Shown piece after piece: positions 8,202-17,247 of a DNA stretch of 64,000 nucleotides. Numbering within the stretch: position 1 is the stretch's first letter; each line of letters opens with the position of its first letter. The translations under genes were made by a program, and so were the position numbers. Source of the stretch: Gemmata palustris. Its GTDB lineage: Bacteria > Planctomycetota > Planctomycetia > Gemmatales > Gemmataceae. The notes beneath the pieces were generated by a model. That model saw only the letters and a program-made list of their open reading frames with translations. It was not told the origin of the DNA and did not search any database. The stretch is from the NCBI RefSeq assembly GCF_017939745.1, contig NZ_JAGKQQ010000001.1, forward strand, positions 5,952,001 to 6,016,000, given 5' to 3'.

Positions 8202-8643
8202 GGCGGGCTCCCTCCCCGATCACGGCAACAGGTCAGCGACGCGAACCGGGCGGCGAGTCCTCTCCGGCCCTCACGGTACCAGCGCCACGGGCGCGGTACC
8301 AGTCGCGCCCGCGGCTAGTGCGCGGATCACACGTTGAGGGTCGGGCGCCTGGGAATTGGTGCGGACCAGCGGCCGCGCCTTTTGGCGAACTGATTTGAGC
8401 GCCTTGTTCCCGGGCGCTACGCCGAAAGAGCGGCGGCATTAAATCTGCCCACTTTCACGGTCTTTACTCTTGCACTCCCCGCGCGCGGCATGTCACACTG
8501 AATTCATCAGTCATTCATGTGTTCCCGGTCGTTTCGGATCCAGATGCGAATTGTCACCGTCGATTCATCTTCTTGCCCGACGCCCACACGAACCCGGTAA
8601 CCAACCCCGCGCACGACCCCGTTTCACGCAAGGAGCGTCCATC
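8202..8643. other. 442-base gap before the filament locus
   Basis: No gene is convincing here. The left side must hold the promoter of the minus-strand pair ending at 8201; the right side must hold the promoter and 5' leader of the filament operon. The stretch 8440-8580 is less GC-rich than its surroundings and ends in AAGGAG (8630-8635), the ribosome binding site of the ATPase gene. No clear -35/-10 pair can be defended. Confidence 0.5.
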
Positions 8644-10362
8644 ATGGCCAAAGGCAGAGGCGACTTCGCGGACATTCTCCTCAAGAAGAAAATGCTCAGC
8701 CCGGACCAGCTCACCGAGGCCGAGGGCGCCGCGAGTTCCGGCGGCGTGAAGTTGCAGGACGCGATCGTCAAGCTCCAGTACCTCTCGGCCAACGAGGTGA
8801 TGTCGGCGATGGCCGAGCACTTCGGGATGAAGTTCGTGGACCTCAAGGAGGTCCAGATCGCGAAGGCGATTATCGAACTGGTGCCCGAATCGGTGGCCCG
8901 CGAAAACCTCGTGCTGCCGCTCCAACTCGAGGACAACACCCTCGAACTCATCACCGCGGACCCGACCAACTACGACACCATTCAGAAGCTCCAGTTCATT
9001 CTGAACAAGGAGATCCGGCCGGTTCTTGCCGTACAGGAACAGATCCAGGAAGCGATCAACCAGAACTACGGTCAGTCGGAAACGGAGTCCGTCGACTCGA
9101 TGCTCGTCGAGTTCACCGACACCGCGATCGAATTCACGCAGACGGAATCCGTCTCCGCGATGGCCAACGCGGACGACTCCGACGCCCCGGTCGTGCGCCT
9201 GGTGAACCTCATTATCTCGGAGGCGGTGACCCAGCGCGCGTCGGACATCCATATTGAGCCGTTCGCGGACCGCGTGCGCATCCGGTACCGGATCGACGGC
9301 GTGCTGGTCGAACGCGACTCCGCCCCGCGTCGGCTCCTGGCACCGTTGCTCTCGCGTTTGAAGATCATGGGTCAGATCGACATCAGTGAGAAGCGCCGAC
9401 CACAGGACGGGCGCATCAAGATGACCGTCCAGGGGAAACACTTCGACCTTCGTGTCAGTATGCTCCCGACAGTTCACGGCCAGTCCGCTGTGATGCGCAT
9501 CCTCGACCGCAGCAACATCCAGGTCAGCATCCGCGACCTCGGGTTTGCGGACGACGATTACATGAAGTTTCAACAGATTATTAAGCGTCCCAACGGCATC
9601 TTCCTCGTCACGGGGCCGACGGGTTCGGGCAAGACCACCACACTGTACTCCGCCCTGAACGAACTCAATCGTCCGGACCGCAAGATTATCACCGCCGAAG
9701 ACCCGGTCGAGTACTACCTCCCCGGCATCAACCAAGTCGAGGTGAAGCACGGCATCGGGCTCGATTTCGCCCGGATTATTCGCGCCATGCTTCGTCAAGC
9801 GCCTAACATTATTTTGGTGGGCGAAATTCGCGACAAGGAGACGGCGGAAATCGCAGTGCAGGCATCTCTGACCGGACACTTGGTTTTCAGTACGCTTCAC
9901 ACGAACGATGCGCCCAGCGCGATCACGCGGCTCGCGGACATCGGGGTGCCCCCGTTCCTCATCGCCAGCTCGGTTATCGCGATCATGGCCCAGCGGCTCG
10001 TGCGGGTGAACTGCATGAAATGCAAAGAGTCGTACCAGCCGCAAGCGGCGGAACTCCGGGCGGCGGGGATCAGTCAGGAGCAAGCCTCGAAAGCGACGTT
10101 CATGAAGGGGCGCGGGTGCAACCACTGTCGCCAAACGGGTTACCGGGGGCGGCACGGCCTCTTCGAGATGATGCGGATGTCCTCGACCATCCGCGAACTG
10201 ACATTTGCCCAAGCACCAACGCAAGACATCCGCCGAAAAGCGCGCAGTACGGGGATGCGAACACTGCTCGATGACGGTATCCTGAAAGCACTTAAGGGCG
10301 GTACCACCCTTGAGGAAGTGCTCAGCACCTGCCACGCCGAGGTACTGGTGGCAAAGGAATAG
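8644..10362 (+). CDS. GspE/PilB-type assembly ATPase (first copy)
   Basis: A 572-residue cytoplasmic hexameric ATPase that powers extension of a type IV pilus or T2SS pseudopilus. An N-terminal MshEN/GspE-N domain (about residues 1-150) binds the platform or regulator. The core has Walker A GPTGSGKTT (324-332), the Asp/His boxes around TAEDPVEY and HTNDAPSAI, and Walker B ILVGEIRD. A tetracysteine zinc site (C457, C460, C492, C495) is typical of PilB/GspE and absent from PilT. The ATG at 8644 is chosen over upstream in-frame starts because of AAGGAG 9 bases before it. A terminator-like hairpin follows at 10389, so its expression may differ from the downstream genes. Confidence 0.95.
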   Translation: MAKGRGDFADILLKKKMLSPDQLTEAEGAASSGGVKLQDAIVKLQYLSANEVMSAMAEHFGMKFVDLKEVQIAKAIIELVPESVARENLVLPLQLEDNTLELITADPTNYDTIQKLQFILNKEIRPVLAVQEQIQEAINQNYGQSETESVDSMLVEFTDTAIEFTQTESVSAMANADDSDAPVVRLVNLIISEAVTQRASDIHIEPFADRVRIRYRIDGVLVERDSAPRRLLAPLLSRLKIMGQIDISEKRRPQDGRIKMTVQGKHFDLRVSMLPTVHGQSAVMRILDRSNIQVSIRDLGFADDDYMKFQQIIKRPNGIFLVTGPTGSGKTTTLYSALNELNRPDRKIITAEDPVEYYLPGINQVEVKHGIGLDFARIIRAMLRQAPNIILVGEIRDKETAEIAVQASLTGHLVFSTLHTNDAPSAITRLADIGVPPFLIASSVIAIMAQRLVRVNCMKCKESYQPQAAELRAAGISQEQASKATFMKGRGCNHCRQTGYRGRHGLFEMMRMSSTIRELTFAQAPTQDIRRKARSTGMRTLLDDGILKALKGGTTLEEVLSTCHAEVLVAKE

Positions 10363-10388
10363 TGGCCCGCGTGTGCCGTTGAAAGAAG

Positions 10389-10429
10389 CGTCGGCGCGCC
10401 CTGCGTGGCACGCCGACGGAACCTTTATT
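10389..10429 (+). terminator. Hairpin with T-rich tail after the first ATPase gene
   Basis: A 12-bp stem with one G-U pair (CGTCGGCGCGCC 10389-10400 with GGCACGCCGACG 10407-10418) is followed by GAACCTTTATTT. It may end, or attenuate, transcription between the first ATPase and pilT. Confidence 0.6.
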
Positions 10430-10603
10430 TCGCCCTATCCCCCGAGCGGCGGGGAGTTTCGCTCCGATTTTTGGTTGCGTTGTCGCACCCCGCGATAATG
10501 CGACACCAGGGCAGCGAAGGCGTGTCCTTGTGTCCTTTTGCGGTTCCCGTTCCGCTCACGGGTTGGTTCGCGTCGACGCCGTCGCCCAGGCTGAGGGGGT
10601 ACC

Positions 10604-11752
10604 GTGGCTAAAGTCTCGATGGAGAAGTTGCTCGCAACTGTGATCCAGTTGAAGGCGAGCGACTTGCACATCAGTGTCGGTCAGCCGCCCGTGGTCCGGC
10701 ACCAGGGGCGCATGAAGAAGCTCGACCTCAACGGTTTGATCCTGGACAACGACGACACGACCGGGCTGATGAAGTCCATCACGCCCGACCGGTGCCAGCA
10801 GGAACTCCAGTCGAAGGGTGGAGCCGACTTCGCCATCGAGTACGTCGATGGGTACCGGTTCCGGGTCGCGGTGTTCAAGCAAAAGGGCACCGTCGGGATG
10901 GTGCTTCGGCGCATCCCGAGCCAGTTCCTCACGTTCGAGCAACTGCGCACGCCGGAAGCGATCCGCTCACTCATCATTCGCCCGCGCGGACTGTTTCTTG
11001 TGACCGGGCCGACCGGTTCGGGAAAAACGACCTCGCTCGCGTCGATGATTAACTTCCTGAACGACAACTACGACCGGCACATTATCACGCTGGAAGACCC
11101 GATCGAGTACTTCCACAAGCACAAAAAGAGTACCGTCAACCAGCGCGAAATCGGCATCGACGTGCCGGACTTCAAAGAGGGCATCCGCCGCGCGCTGCGT
11201 ATGGACCCCGACGTGATCCTCGTCGGTGAAATGCGAGACCTCGAAACGATCCGCGCCGCGCTCGAAGCCGCCGAAACCGGGCACTTGGTGTTCGGCACGC
11301 TGCACACGTCCGGTGCGGCGAGCACCGTGGACCGCGTCGTGACAGTGTTCCCCGAAAACGAACAGGACCAGATCCGCACGCAGTTGGCCGGCTCGCTCAT
11401 CGGCGTGCTGTCCCAGGCGCTCCTCCCGCGCAAGCCCGAGGGCCTGATCGCGGCCTACGAAATGATGGTGGTCACGCCCGCCATCCGGAACCTGATCCGC
11501 GAGAACAAGACGTACCGTATCGACTCGTCGGTGCAGACCGGGCGCAAGCACGGCATGTTCCTGCTCGACGACGCACTGTTCCGGTTGTGGCGCGAAGACC
11601 TCTGCGAGAAGGAAGAGGTTCTCCTTAAATCGAGCAAGCCGAACGACTTGGCCGCGAAAATCGCCCACGCCGAGCGCGGGCTCGATGACGAGGACGAGGA
11701 GGGCGGTGGGGACGAGGATGAGGACGAAGACGAGGACGAAGACGAGGAGTGA
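10604..11752 (+). CDS. pilT: PilT-type retraction ATPase with acidic tail
   Basis: A 382-residue hexameric ATPase of the PilT branch, which depolymerises type IV pili. It has the PilT PAS-like N-domain with the diagnostic KASDLHISVGQPPVVR, Walker A GPTGSGKTT (135-143), TLEDPIEY, Walker B ILVGEMRD and the His box GTLHTSGAASTVDR followed by FP. There is no tetracysteine site, which separates it from PilB/GspE. Translation starts at GTG 10604 after GAGGGGG. The last 25 residues are almost pure Asp/Glu (DEDEDEDEDEDEE), which is unusual for PilT. Its place between two assembly ATPases shows that the filament is likely retractable, a T4P rather than classical T2SS trait. Confidence 0.95.
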   Translation: MAKVSMEKLLATVIQLKASDLHISVGQPPVVRHQGRMKKLDLNGLILDNDDTTGLMKSITPDRCQQELQSKGGADFAIEYVDGYRFRVAVFKQKGTVGMVLRRIPSQFLTFEQLRTPEAIRSLIIRPRGLFLVTGPTGSGKTTSLASMINFLNDNYDRHIITLEDPIEYFHKHKKSTVNQREIGIDVPDFKEGIRRALRMDPDVILVGEMRDLETIRAALEAAETGHLVFGTLHTSGAASTVDRVVTVFPENEQDQIRTQLAGSLIGVLSQALLPRKPEGLIAAYEMMVVTPAIRNLIRENKTYRIDSSVQTGRKHGMFLLDDALFRLWREDLCEKEEVLLKSSKPNDLAAKIAHAERGLDDEDEEGGGDEDEDEDEDEDEE

Positions 11753-11873
11753 CGCGCTCGTGTTTGGCGGTTGAGGGCTCGCGACCGGTGCCCGAGTGCC
11801 CCCGAGCTCCCGACCTCAGTGTGGCCAAACACTCATTACCGAATACCAAACACGAACGAACAACGGAACACTC

Positions 11874-13898
11874 ATGTCCACCGCGCCGAATAACCCGAAC
11901 CTGCCCCCGAAGAAGCCCGGCGAGGCCGCGAGCAAGCCCGTCACCGCCGGTAACGGCCAGCCGAAACCCGTTGCGCCGGGCCAGAAGCCCGCAGTGCCCG
12001 GCGCCGCGAAGCCCACCGCGCCCGCGCAAGCGCAAGGTGCCAAGCCCGTTGCGCCGGGCCAGAAGCCCGCAGCGCCCGGCGCCGCGAAGCCCACTGCGCC
12101 CGCGGCTCAGAAGCCCGCGCAGCCGGCCCCGCAGAAGAAACCCCAGCCCGCGAAGAACCGCTTCTCCCACATCGACGCCAACACGCTCCAGCTCGCCAAG
12201 AAGCTCGAAGACCTCGGCTTCCTCGACGGGGCACAGATCGAAACGCTCTACGAAGACATGCGCACGAGCGACTCGCAGCTCGGCGAAATCGCCATGCAGC
12301 GCGGGGTGCTCAACGAGGAGCAACTGCTCCAGGCGATGGCCGAAATCCACGGCATGCGCGTCGCCAACCTCGAGGACACGAAGCCGCACCCGAGCGCGGT
12401 CAAGTTGGTGATGAAGAACATCGCCGAAATGTACAAGCTGGTGCCGATCAGCTACGAGAACGACGTGCTGACGGTCGCGATGTCCGACCCCAACAACATG
12501 CAGGCGATGGACGACCTGCGGAACCTGCTCGGCATCAAGCAGGTGAACCCGATCCTCGGCCCGCCCAAGCAGATCGCGCAGCTCCTCGCGAAGGCGTACT
12601 CCACCGAAAAAGAGGAGACGATCAGCTCGGTGTACGCCCAGATCGAAGCGGACGCGAGCATCGGGGCCAACACGGTCGGGCGCGAGACGTCCATCGACAT
12701 CGGCGACATGGTGGAAATGGCGAACGCCGCGCCGGTGCGGAAGCTCATCAACATGGTGCTGCTGATGGCGATCCGCGACCACGCCTCGGACGTCCACTTC
12801 GAGCCGTTCGAGGACGAGTACAAGATGCGGTACCGGTGCGACGGCGTGCTCTACGAAATGGTGCCGCCGCCCCGCCACCTCGCGACCGCGATCGCCTCGC
12901 GCATCAAGGTCATGGCGAACCTGGACATCGCCGAGCGCCGGCTCCCGCAGGACGGGCGCATCGAGCTCAACGTCGGCGGGAACCCGGTCGACATGCGCGT
13001 GAGCGTGCTCCCCACGCTGTTCGGCGAGAGCGTCGTCATCCGGGTGCTGGACCGCACGAACGTCGGCCTCTCGCTCGACCGCATCGGGATGCCCGCGGAC
13101 CTGCTCGGCCAGTTCCGCGCGATCATCCACAAGCCCAACGGCATCGTGCTCGTGACCGGGCCGACCGGGGCCGGCAAGACGACCACGCTGTACTCCGCAC
13201 TCTCGGAACTCAACGACATCGACACCAAGATCATCACCACGGAGGACCCCGTCGAGTACGAAATCGACGGGATCGTGCAGTGCCCGATCAACCACGAAAT
13301 CGACGTCACGTTCGCCAGCGCGCTGCGGGCCATCCTCCGTCAAGACCCGGACGTGATCCTGGTCGGTGAGATCCGCGACCTCGAGACCGCGGGCATCGCG
13401 ATCCAGGCCTCGCTGACGGGGCACTTGGTGTTCAGCACGCTGCACACCAACGACGCCCCCTCGTCCATCACGCGGCTCCGCGACATGGGCGTGGAGCCGT
13501 TCCTCATCACCGCGACGGTGGAGGCGATCCAGGCCCAGCGGCTCGTGCGCCGCATCTGCACGTTCTGCAAGACCTCCTACGAGCCGACCCGCGAACAGTT
13601 GATGGAACTGAACCTCACGCCGGAGCAACTCAAGGGCCGCCCGTTCTACTACGGCGAGGGGTGCGACAAGTGTAACAACCTGGGCTTCAAGGGGCGCACC
13701 GGGTTGTACGAAGTGCTCGTCATGAACGACGACTTGCGCGACATGGTGAGCCGCGGGGCGAGCACCGACGCGGTCCGCGCCCACACCCGCAAGTCCGGCA
13801 CCCAGAGCCTCCGCGACGCCGGGCTGCGGGCGCTCTTCGGGGGCACGAGCACGCTGGACGAGGTGGTCCGCGAAACCGTTCAGGAAGACGAAGGGTGA
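11874..13898 (+). CDS. GspE/PilB-type assembly ATPase (second copy) with Pro/Ala/Lys linker
   Basis: A 674-residue assembly ATPase. Residues 1-95 are a disordered Pro/Ala/Lys region built partly from a duplicated unit (KPVAPGQKPA.PGAAKPTAPA). A MshEN/GspE-N domain follows (about 100-260), then the ATPase core with Walker A GPTGAGKTT (429-437), TTEDPVEYEIDGI, Walker B ILVGEIRD, and the zinc tetracysteine CTFC / CDKC. Compared with the first copy it has an extra N-terminal linker and a diverged N-domain, so the two may serve different platforms or act as a hetero-hexamer. Start ATG 11874 is taken as the first Met of the linker. The platform gene follows after 249 bases. Confidence 0.95.
   Translation: MSTAPNNPNLPPKKPGEAASKPVTAGNGQPKPVAPGQKPAVPGAAKPTAPAQAQGAKPVAPGQKPAAPGAAKPTAPAAQKPAQPAPQKKPQPAKNRFSHIDANTLQLAKKLEDLGFLDGAQIETLYEDMRTSDSQLGEIAMQRGVLNEEQLLQAMAEIHGMRVANLEDTKPHPSAVKLVMKNIAEMYKLVPISYENDVLTVAMSDPNNMQAMDDLRNLLGIKQVNPILGPPKQIAQLLAKAYSTEKEETISSVYAQIEADASIGANTVGRETSIDIGDMVEMANAAPVRKLINMVLLMAIRDHASDVHFEPFEDEYKMRYRCDGVLYEMVPPPRHLATAIASRIKVMANLDIAERRLPQDGRIELNVGGNPVDMRVSVLPTLFGESVVIRVLDRTNVGLSLDRIGMPADLLGQFRAIIHKPNGIVLVTGPTGAGKTTTLYSALSELNDIDTKIITTEDPVEYEIDGIVQCPINHEIDVTFASALRAILRQDPDVILVGEIRDLETAGIAIQASLTGHLVFSTLHTNDAPSSITRLRDMGVEPFLITATVEAIQAQRLVRRICTFCKTSYEPTREQLMELNLTPEQLKGRPFYYGEGCDKCNNLGFKGRTGLYEVLVMNDDLRDMVSRGASTDAVRAHTRKSGTQSLRDAGLRALFGGTSTLDEVVRETVQEDEG
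11967..12104 (+). repeat. 60-bp direct duplication in the second ATPase gene
   Basis: Units 11967-12026 and 12045-12104 are 60 bases long and differ at two positions, both silent or conservative. They encode the repeated Pro/Ala/Lys linker. The near-identity at DNA level points to a recent duplication. Confidence 0.85.
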
Positions 13899-13902
13899 TC
13901 GG

Positions 13903-14017
13903 AGCAGGGGCCGGGGTTCAGGATTCGGCATTCGGGCAAAAGGTCGATGGGCTTTGAGTTTGGCTGCTGGTTTGCCTCCTGAATGCCGAATCCTGAATCC
14001 CGACCCCTGACCCTGCT
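13903..14017. repeat. Imperfect large palindrome between ATPase and platform genes
   Basis: Outer arms begin AGCAGGG and end CCCTGCT; a 17-bp perfect core (TTCAGGATTCGGCATTC) lies at 13917-13933 and inverted at 13981-13997. Two further GC hairpins follow up to about 14100. The element interrupts an otherwise tight gene series. Confidence 0.8.
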
Positions 14018-14147
14018 AGAGGGGGCTCGCACCCCCTGTTCGCACGCTCGGAATTGGAATAGACGTTCGCCACAGACGTTAGCCCCCTTTAGGGGGCGCC
14101 GGGACTCGGCCCGCGCTCGACACACACCACCAGGGTGAGGACGGTAA

Positions 14148-15392
14148 ATGCCTACATACAAGTACGAGGCGCTGGACACGTCCGGGGCCGAGGTCAAGGA
14201 CTCGATTGAGGCCGCCAACGAGGAAGAGGCCCAGCAGAAAGTGAAGGCGAAGGGCTACTTCGTCACCAAACTGACCGCGATGGCGGGCGGTAAGGGGTCG
14301 AAGGGCAAGAAGGCGAAAAAGACCGGCAAGAGCCGCAAAACGTTCGTCATCGGCGGCGTCAAATCGAAGCAACTGGTGACCTTCACCCGCCAGTTCTCCA
14401 CGCTCCAGGACGCCGGCCTGCCGGTGCTCCGGTCGCTCCGCATCCTGGAGCGCCAGATGACACCCAGCGCGCTCAAGAACGCGCTCATCGACGTGGTGGA
14501 GGACGTCGAGTCCGGGGCCGCGCTCTCGGAGGCCCTGGGCCGGCACCCCAAGGCGTTCAGCAAGTTGTACGTGAACATGGTCCGGGCCGGTGAAGCCGGC
14601 GGTGCGCTGGAAGTGATCCTCCAGCGCCTCGCGGACTTCCTCGAAAAGGCCCAGAGCCTCAAGGCCAAGATCATCGGGGCGATGGTCTACCCGGCCGTCG
14701 TGATCTTCGTCGCGGTCGCCATCCTGACGTTCATCATGGTGGCCATCATCCCGAAGTTTAAGAAGATCTTCGACGAGTTCGGCATGACCCTGCCGTGGGC
14801 CACGCTGACGCTCATCAAGGTCTCCAACTGGATGAGCGAGTACTGGTGGACGATCCCCCTGTTCCCGGTCTCCGTCTACTTCCTGATAAAACTCATCCGG
14901 CTCTCGCGGGCCGGGAATTATGCCCTCGACCGGGCCACGCTCTGGATACCCGTTGTCGGGCAACTCGTGGAAAAAACGATCGTTGCCCGGACGATGCGGA
15001 CCCTCGGCACCCTGATTAGCTCCGGCGTGCCCATCCTAGAAGCCATCAGCATCGTGAAGGAAACCGCGAATAACGCGGTCTTCGAGCGCATGTTCCAGCG
15101 GATCTTCGAGTCGATCCGGGAAGGCGATACGATCGCGGAACCACTTCGCGAGTCCCGTTTGGTAGACAACATGGTCGTGAATATGGTGGAAGTGGGCGAG
15201 GAGACGGGCGACCTCGACACCATGCTCTACAAGATCGCCGACTTCTACGACGAGTGGGTCGATAACCTCGTCAAGTCGCTGATCTCGCTGCTGGAGCCCA
15301 TCATGATCGTGTTCCTGGGCTTCACGATCGGGGCGATTGTGATCTCGCTGTTCCTGCCGCTCATCAAGCTGCTGGAAGGCCTGAGTAAGTAA
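14148..15392 (+). CDS. GspF/PilC-type inner membrane platform protein
   Basis: A 414-residue polytopic protein that forms the inner-membrane platform on which pilin subunits are assembled. It starts with the family N-terminus PTYKYEALDTSG, then a basic linker (GGKGSKGKKAKKTGKSRK), and two homologous T2SSF domains, each beginning with the FTRQFSTLQDAGLPVLRSL / RTLGTLISSGVPILEAI signature. Three or so membrane segments are visible (VVIFVAVAILTFIMVAIIP; WWTIPLFPVSVYFL; IMIVFLGFTIGAIVISLFL). Length is typical. It follows the second ATPase and precedes the pseudopilin genes, the usual E-F-G order. The start ATG follows GTGAGGACGGTAA. Confidence 0.95.
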   Translation: MPTYKYEALDTSGAEVKDSIEAANEEEAQQKVKAKGYFVTKLTAMAGGKGSKGKKAKKTGKSRKTFVIGGVKSKQLVTFTRQFSTLQDAGLPVLRSLRILERQMTPSALKNALIDVVEDVESGAALSEALGRHPKAFSKLYVNMVRAGEAGGALEVILQRLADFLEKAQSLKAKIIGAMVYPAVVIFVAVAILTFIMVAIIPKFKKIFDEFGMTLPWATLTLIKVSNWMSEYWWTIPLFPVSVYFLIKLIRLSRAGNYALDRATLWIPVVGQLVEKTIVARTMRTLGTLISSGVPILEAISIVKETANNAVFERMFQRIFESIREGDTIAEPLRESRLVDNMVVNMVEVGEETGDLDTMLYKIADFYDEWVDNLVKSLISLLEPIMIVFLGFTIGAIVISLFLPLIKLLEGLSK

Positions 15393-15395
15393 CCC

Positions 15396-15463
15396 GGAGG
15401 CGGGGCGGGGCGCGGGATTCCGAAGAACAGCCCGAACTGGTCTTCGTCCGTGCCCCGCCCGCC
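15396..15463. repeat. Hairpin between platform and first pseudopilin genes
   Basis: GC arms near 15396-15413 and 15447-15463 pair imperfectly, with an inner CGAAGA/TCTTCG pair. It may stabilise or attenuate the transcript, giving different levels of GspF and pseudopilins. No T-run follows. Confidence 0.45.
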
Positions 15464-15512
15464 GCTCCGATTCGGATTTTGGCTCTCGGATTTACAGGGG
15501 AGGGACCGACCA

Positions 15513-16376
15513 ATGACGCGGCTGAGCGGTTACCGACGCGACGGCTTCACGCTGATCGAACTGCTGGTGGTGATCTCCATCATCGGCGTCCTGGTGGCGC
15601 TGACGACGGCCGGGGTCATGAAGGGCCGGGACGCGGTCATTCGTGCCGATAACGGCTGGCGGATGGAGCAGATTACTGTCGCAGCGAATTCTTTCGGCGT
15701 CAGTGCAGAACTCAGTCAGCCCGGGCATTTGCCCCCGCCCCCGTTTCGCCTGAAGAAGAATTACACCTTGTCAGATGGTTCTCTCGACCCAACGTACACA
15801 ATTGAAGCCAGCTACCTCAAGCGACTCTTCCCGAACCTCTACTTGGCGGACACGGGTTTAACCGATGCTGTGCTGGACGACGGTAATCAAATCGCGGTCT
15901 TCTTCCTGACTGGCGGTGCGCCGATGGAGTTCCAGGGGTTCGCTCGTGGGCAGAAGCCTTTCACGAAGAAAGCCCAGGGCGACGAGCAGCGGATCGGGCC
16001 GTTCCTCCAACTCAAGTTGAACATGTACGAAACGCTCGCGAACGGCCACGCGCGGGTATTGGATCCTTACGGTTCGCCCTACGTGGTCTTCCTGGCCGGG
16101 TCGAAGGGGACGTACACCGTTGCTGGTTCCACCACGACCGTTCAGACGTTCACGTCCGGCAGCGTTATCGTCTCTCCGTACTACCGCCAAACTTTGCCGC
16201 TCCCGGCCACGCCCCCGCCCCCGAAGTACGAGAACCCCAAGACTCTCCAGATCATTTCTGCGGGTCCAAACAAGACGTTTGGAGCTGGGGGTATTTGGAG
16301 CGGCCCCATCAATGGTGCCGGTGAGGACGACAAGAGCAATTTCTCGACCGCCGTTATCGGCGCCGGCCCCCAGTAA
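15513..16376 (+). CDS. Type II secretion G-like pseudopilin (first copy)
   Basis: A 287-residue protein with a class III (prepilin) signal: short basic leader MTRLSGYRRDG cut before F, giving F-T-L-I-E with Glu5, then a hydrophobic helix (LLVVISIIGVLVALTTAGV). The body is larger than ordinary GspG (about 140 residues) and contains no evident calcium loop. Start 15513 is preferred over the open frame from 15450 because of AGGGGAGGG 10-15 bases upstream. Prepilin peptidase is not encoded in the window. By order and N-terminus it should be a major or minor pseudopilin of the filament; the C-terminal domain (residues 60-287) is not recognised. Confidence 0.88.
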   Translation: MTRLSGYRRDGFTLIELLVVISIIGVLVALTTAGVMKGRDAVIRADNGWRMEQITVAANSFGVSAELSQPGHLPPPPFRLKKNYTLSDGSLDPTYTIEASYLKRLFPNLYLADTGLTDAVLDDGNQIAVFFLTGGAPMEFQGFARGQKPFTKKAQGDEQRIGPFLQLKLNMYETLANGHARVLDPYGSPYVVFLAGSKGTYTVAGSTTTVQTFTSGSVIVSPYYRQTLPLPATPPPPKYENPKTLQIISAGPNKTFGAGGIWSGPINGAGEDDKSNFSTAVIGAGPQ

Positions 16377-16387
16377 CGGAGAATCAC

Positions 16388-17236
16388 ATGAAAACAAACG
16401 CACTTACGCCCGTCAGAACCGGGCGCCGGGCGGGGTTCACCCTCGTCGAACTGCTCGTCGTCGTCAGCATTATGGCGGTTCTGGTGGGCCTGGGATTCGT
16501 GGCCCTCATGAAGTTCCGGGCGAACACGACCAACGACGCGGTCAAGAGTCAGGTCAAGCGCCTCCAGCTCGCACTGAATCAGGAATACGCTACAGTTTTA
16601 GCGAAATGCCAGAAAGACCCCGTGCCGGACGCGGTCATCGTGTATTGCGGCGGGGATCGAGAACGGGCCAAAGCTGTACATACGGCGGCCACGCTGCGGG
16701 TCAACTTCCCCGAAACGTTCACCGAGGCCTCGACCCCATCGTTCTCAATTGGTGCTCTTTACGAGCAGAAGGTGTCCTTCAAGCCTGTGTGGAACAATAC
16801 GGGCGGTTCGGCGGCCGAACAGTCCGCGGTGCTGCTCTACCTGATCCTCAAGGAGAAATCGATCGGGGGGGGAGGGGGCGAGGAAGGCGGGAGCACTGGT
16901 GAAATTAAGACCGTCAACCTAGGGGGGAAGGATTTCAGCATATTCGTTGACGTCCGTGGGGCCCCCGTTTCCTTCAAACGATGGGCGCAGACCACGGAAC
17001 TCGACAACCCGCCCTACGCAACGGTGGGGAGCCCCGATCCGCTCGATCCGAAGAAGCTCGTTATTAACTGGACGCCATCGACCCAGCGCGATGCCCTGAA
17101 CGCGGCACCGTACAACCTCCAGTTCAACGGCCGCAACCGCGTGCCCTCGGTTGTTGGTTGGGGCGATAACAAGACGTTCGACAACTTGTCCGGCGACGAC
17201 GTCCTCGGCTACCAATTCAATCGCCAAGGAAACTAA
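16388..17236 (+). CDS. Type II secretion G-like pseudopilin (second copy)
   Basis: A 282-residue prepilin-like protein. The leader MKTNALTPVRTGRRAG is cut before F, giving FTLVE with Glu5 and a helix LLVVVSIMAVLVGLGFVAL. Twelve bases separate it from the previous gene, and CGGAGAATCAC gives a ribosome binding site, so they are co-translated from one transcript. The body is related in layout to the first copy (both end in a region with conserved NKTF: GPNKTFGAGG there, GDNKTFDNLSGDD here), suggesting an old duplication. A Gly-rich loop (GGGGGEEGG) sits near residue 160. Either copy could be the major filament subunit. Confidence 0.88.
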   Translation: MKTNALTPVRTGRRAGFTLVELLVVVSIMAVLVGLGFVALMKFRANTTNDAVKSQVKRLQLALNQEYATVLAKCQKDPVPDAVIVYCGGDRERAKAVHTAATLRVNFPETFTEASTPSFSIGALYEQKVSFKPVWNNTGGSAAEQSAVLLYLILKEKSIGGGGGEEGGSTGEIKTVNLGGKDFSIFVDVRGAPVSFKRWAQTTELDNPPYATVGSPDPLDPKKLVINWTPSTQRDALNAAPYNLQFNGRNRVPSVVGWGDNKTFDNLSGDDVLGYQFNRQGN

Positions 17237-17247
17237 GGGGAAACGTC

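Noticed and set aside
8554..10335. A 593-codon minus-strand frame opposite the first ATPase gene.
   Set aside because: Complementary to coding sequence with all PilB/GspE motifs; no motif of its own.
11625..13931. A 768-codon open frame on the minus strand opposite the second ATPase gene.
   Set aside because: It is fully antisense to a gene with intact GspE motifs. Its His/Arg/Val-rich composition is typical of a shadow frame in high-GC DNA, and no domain is seen.
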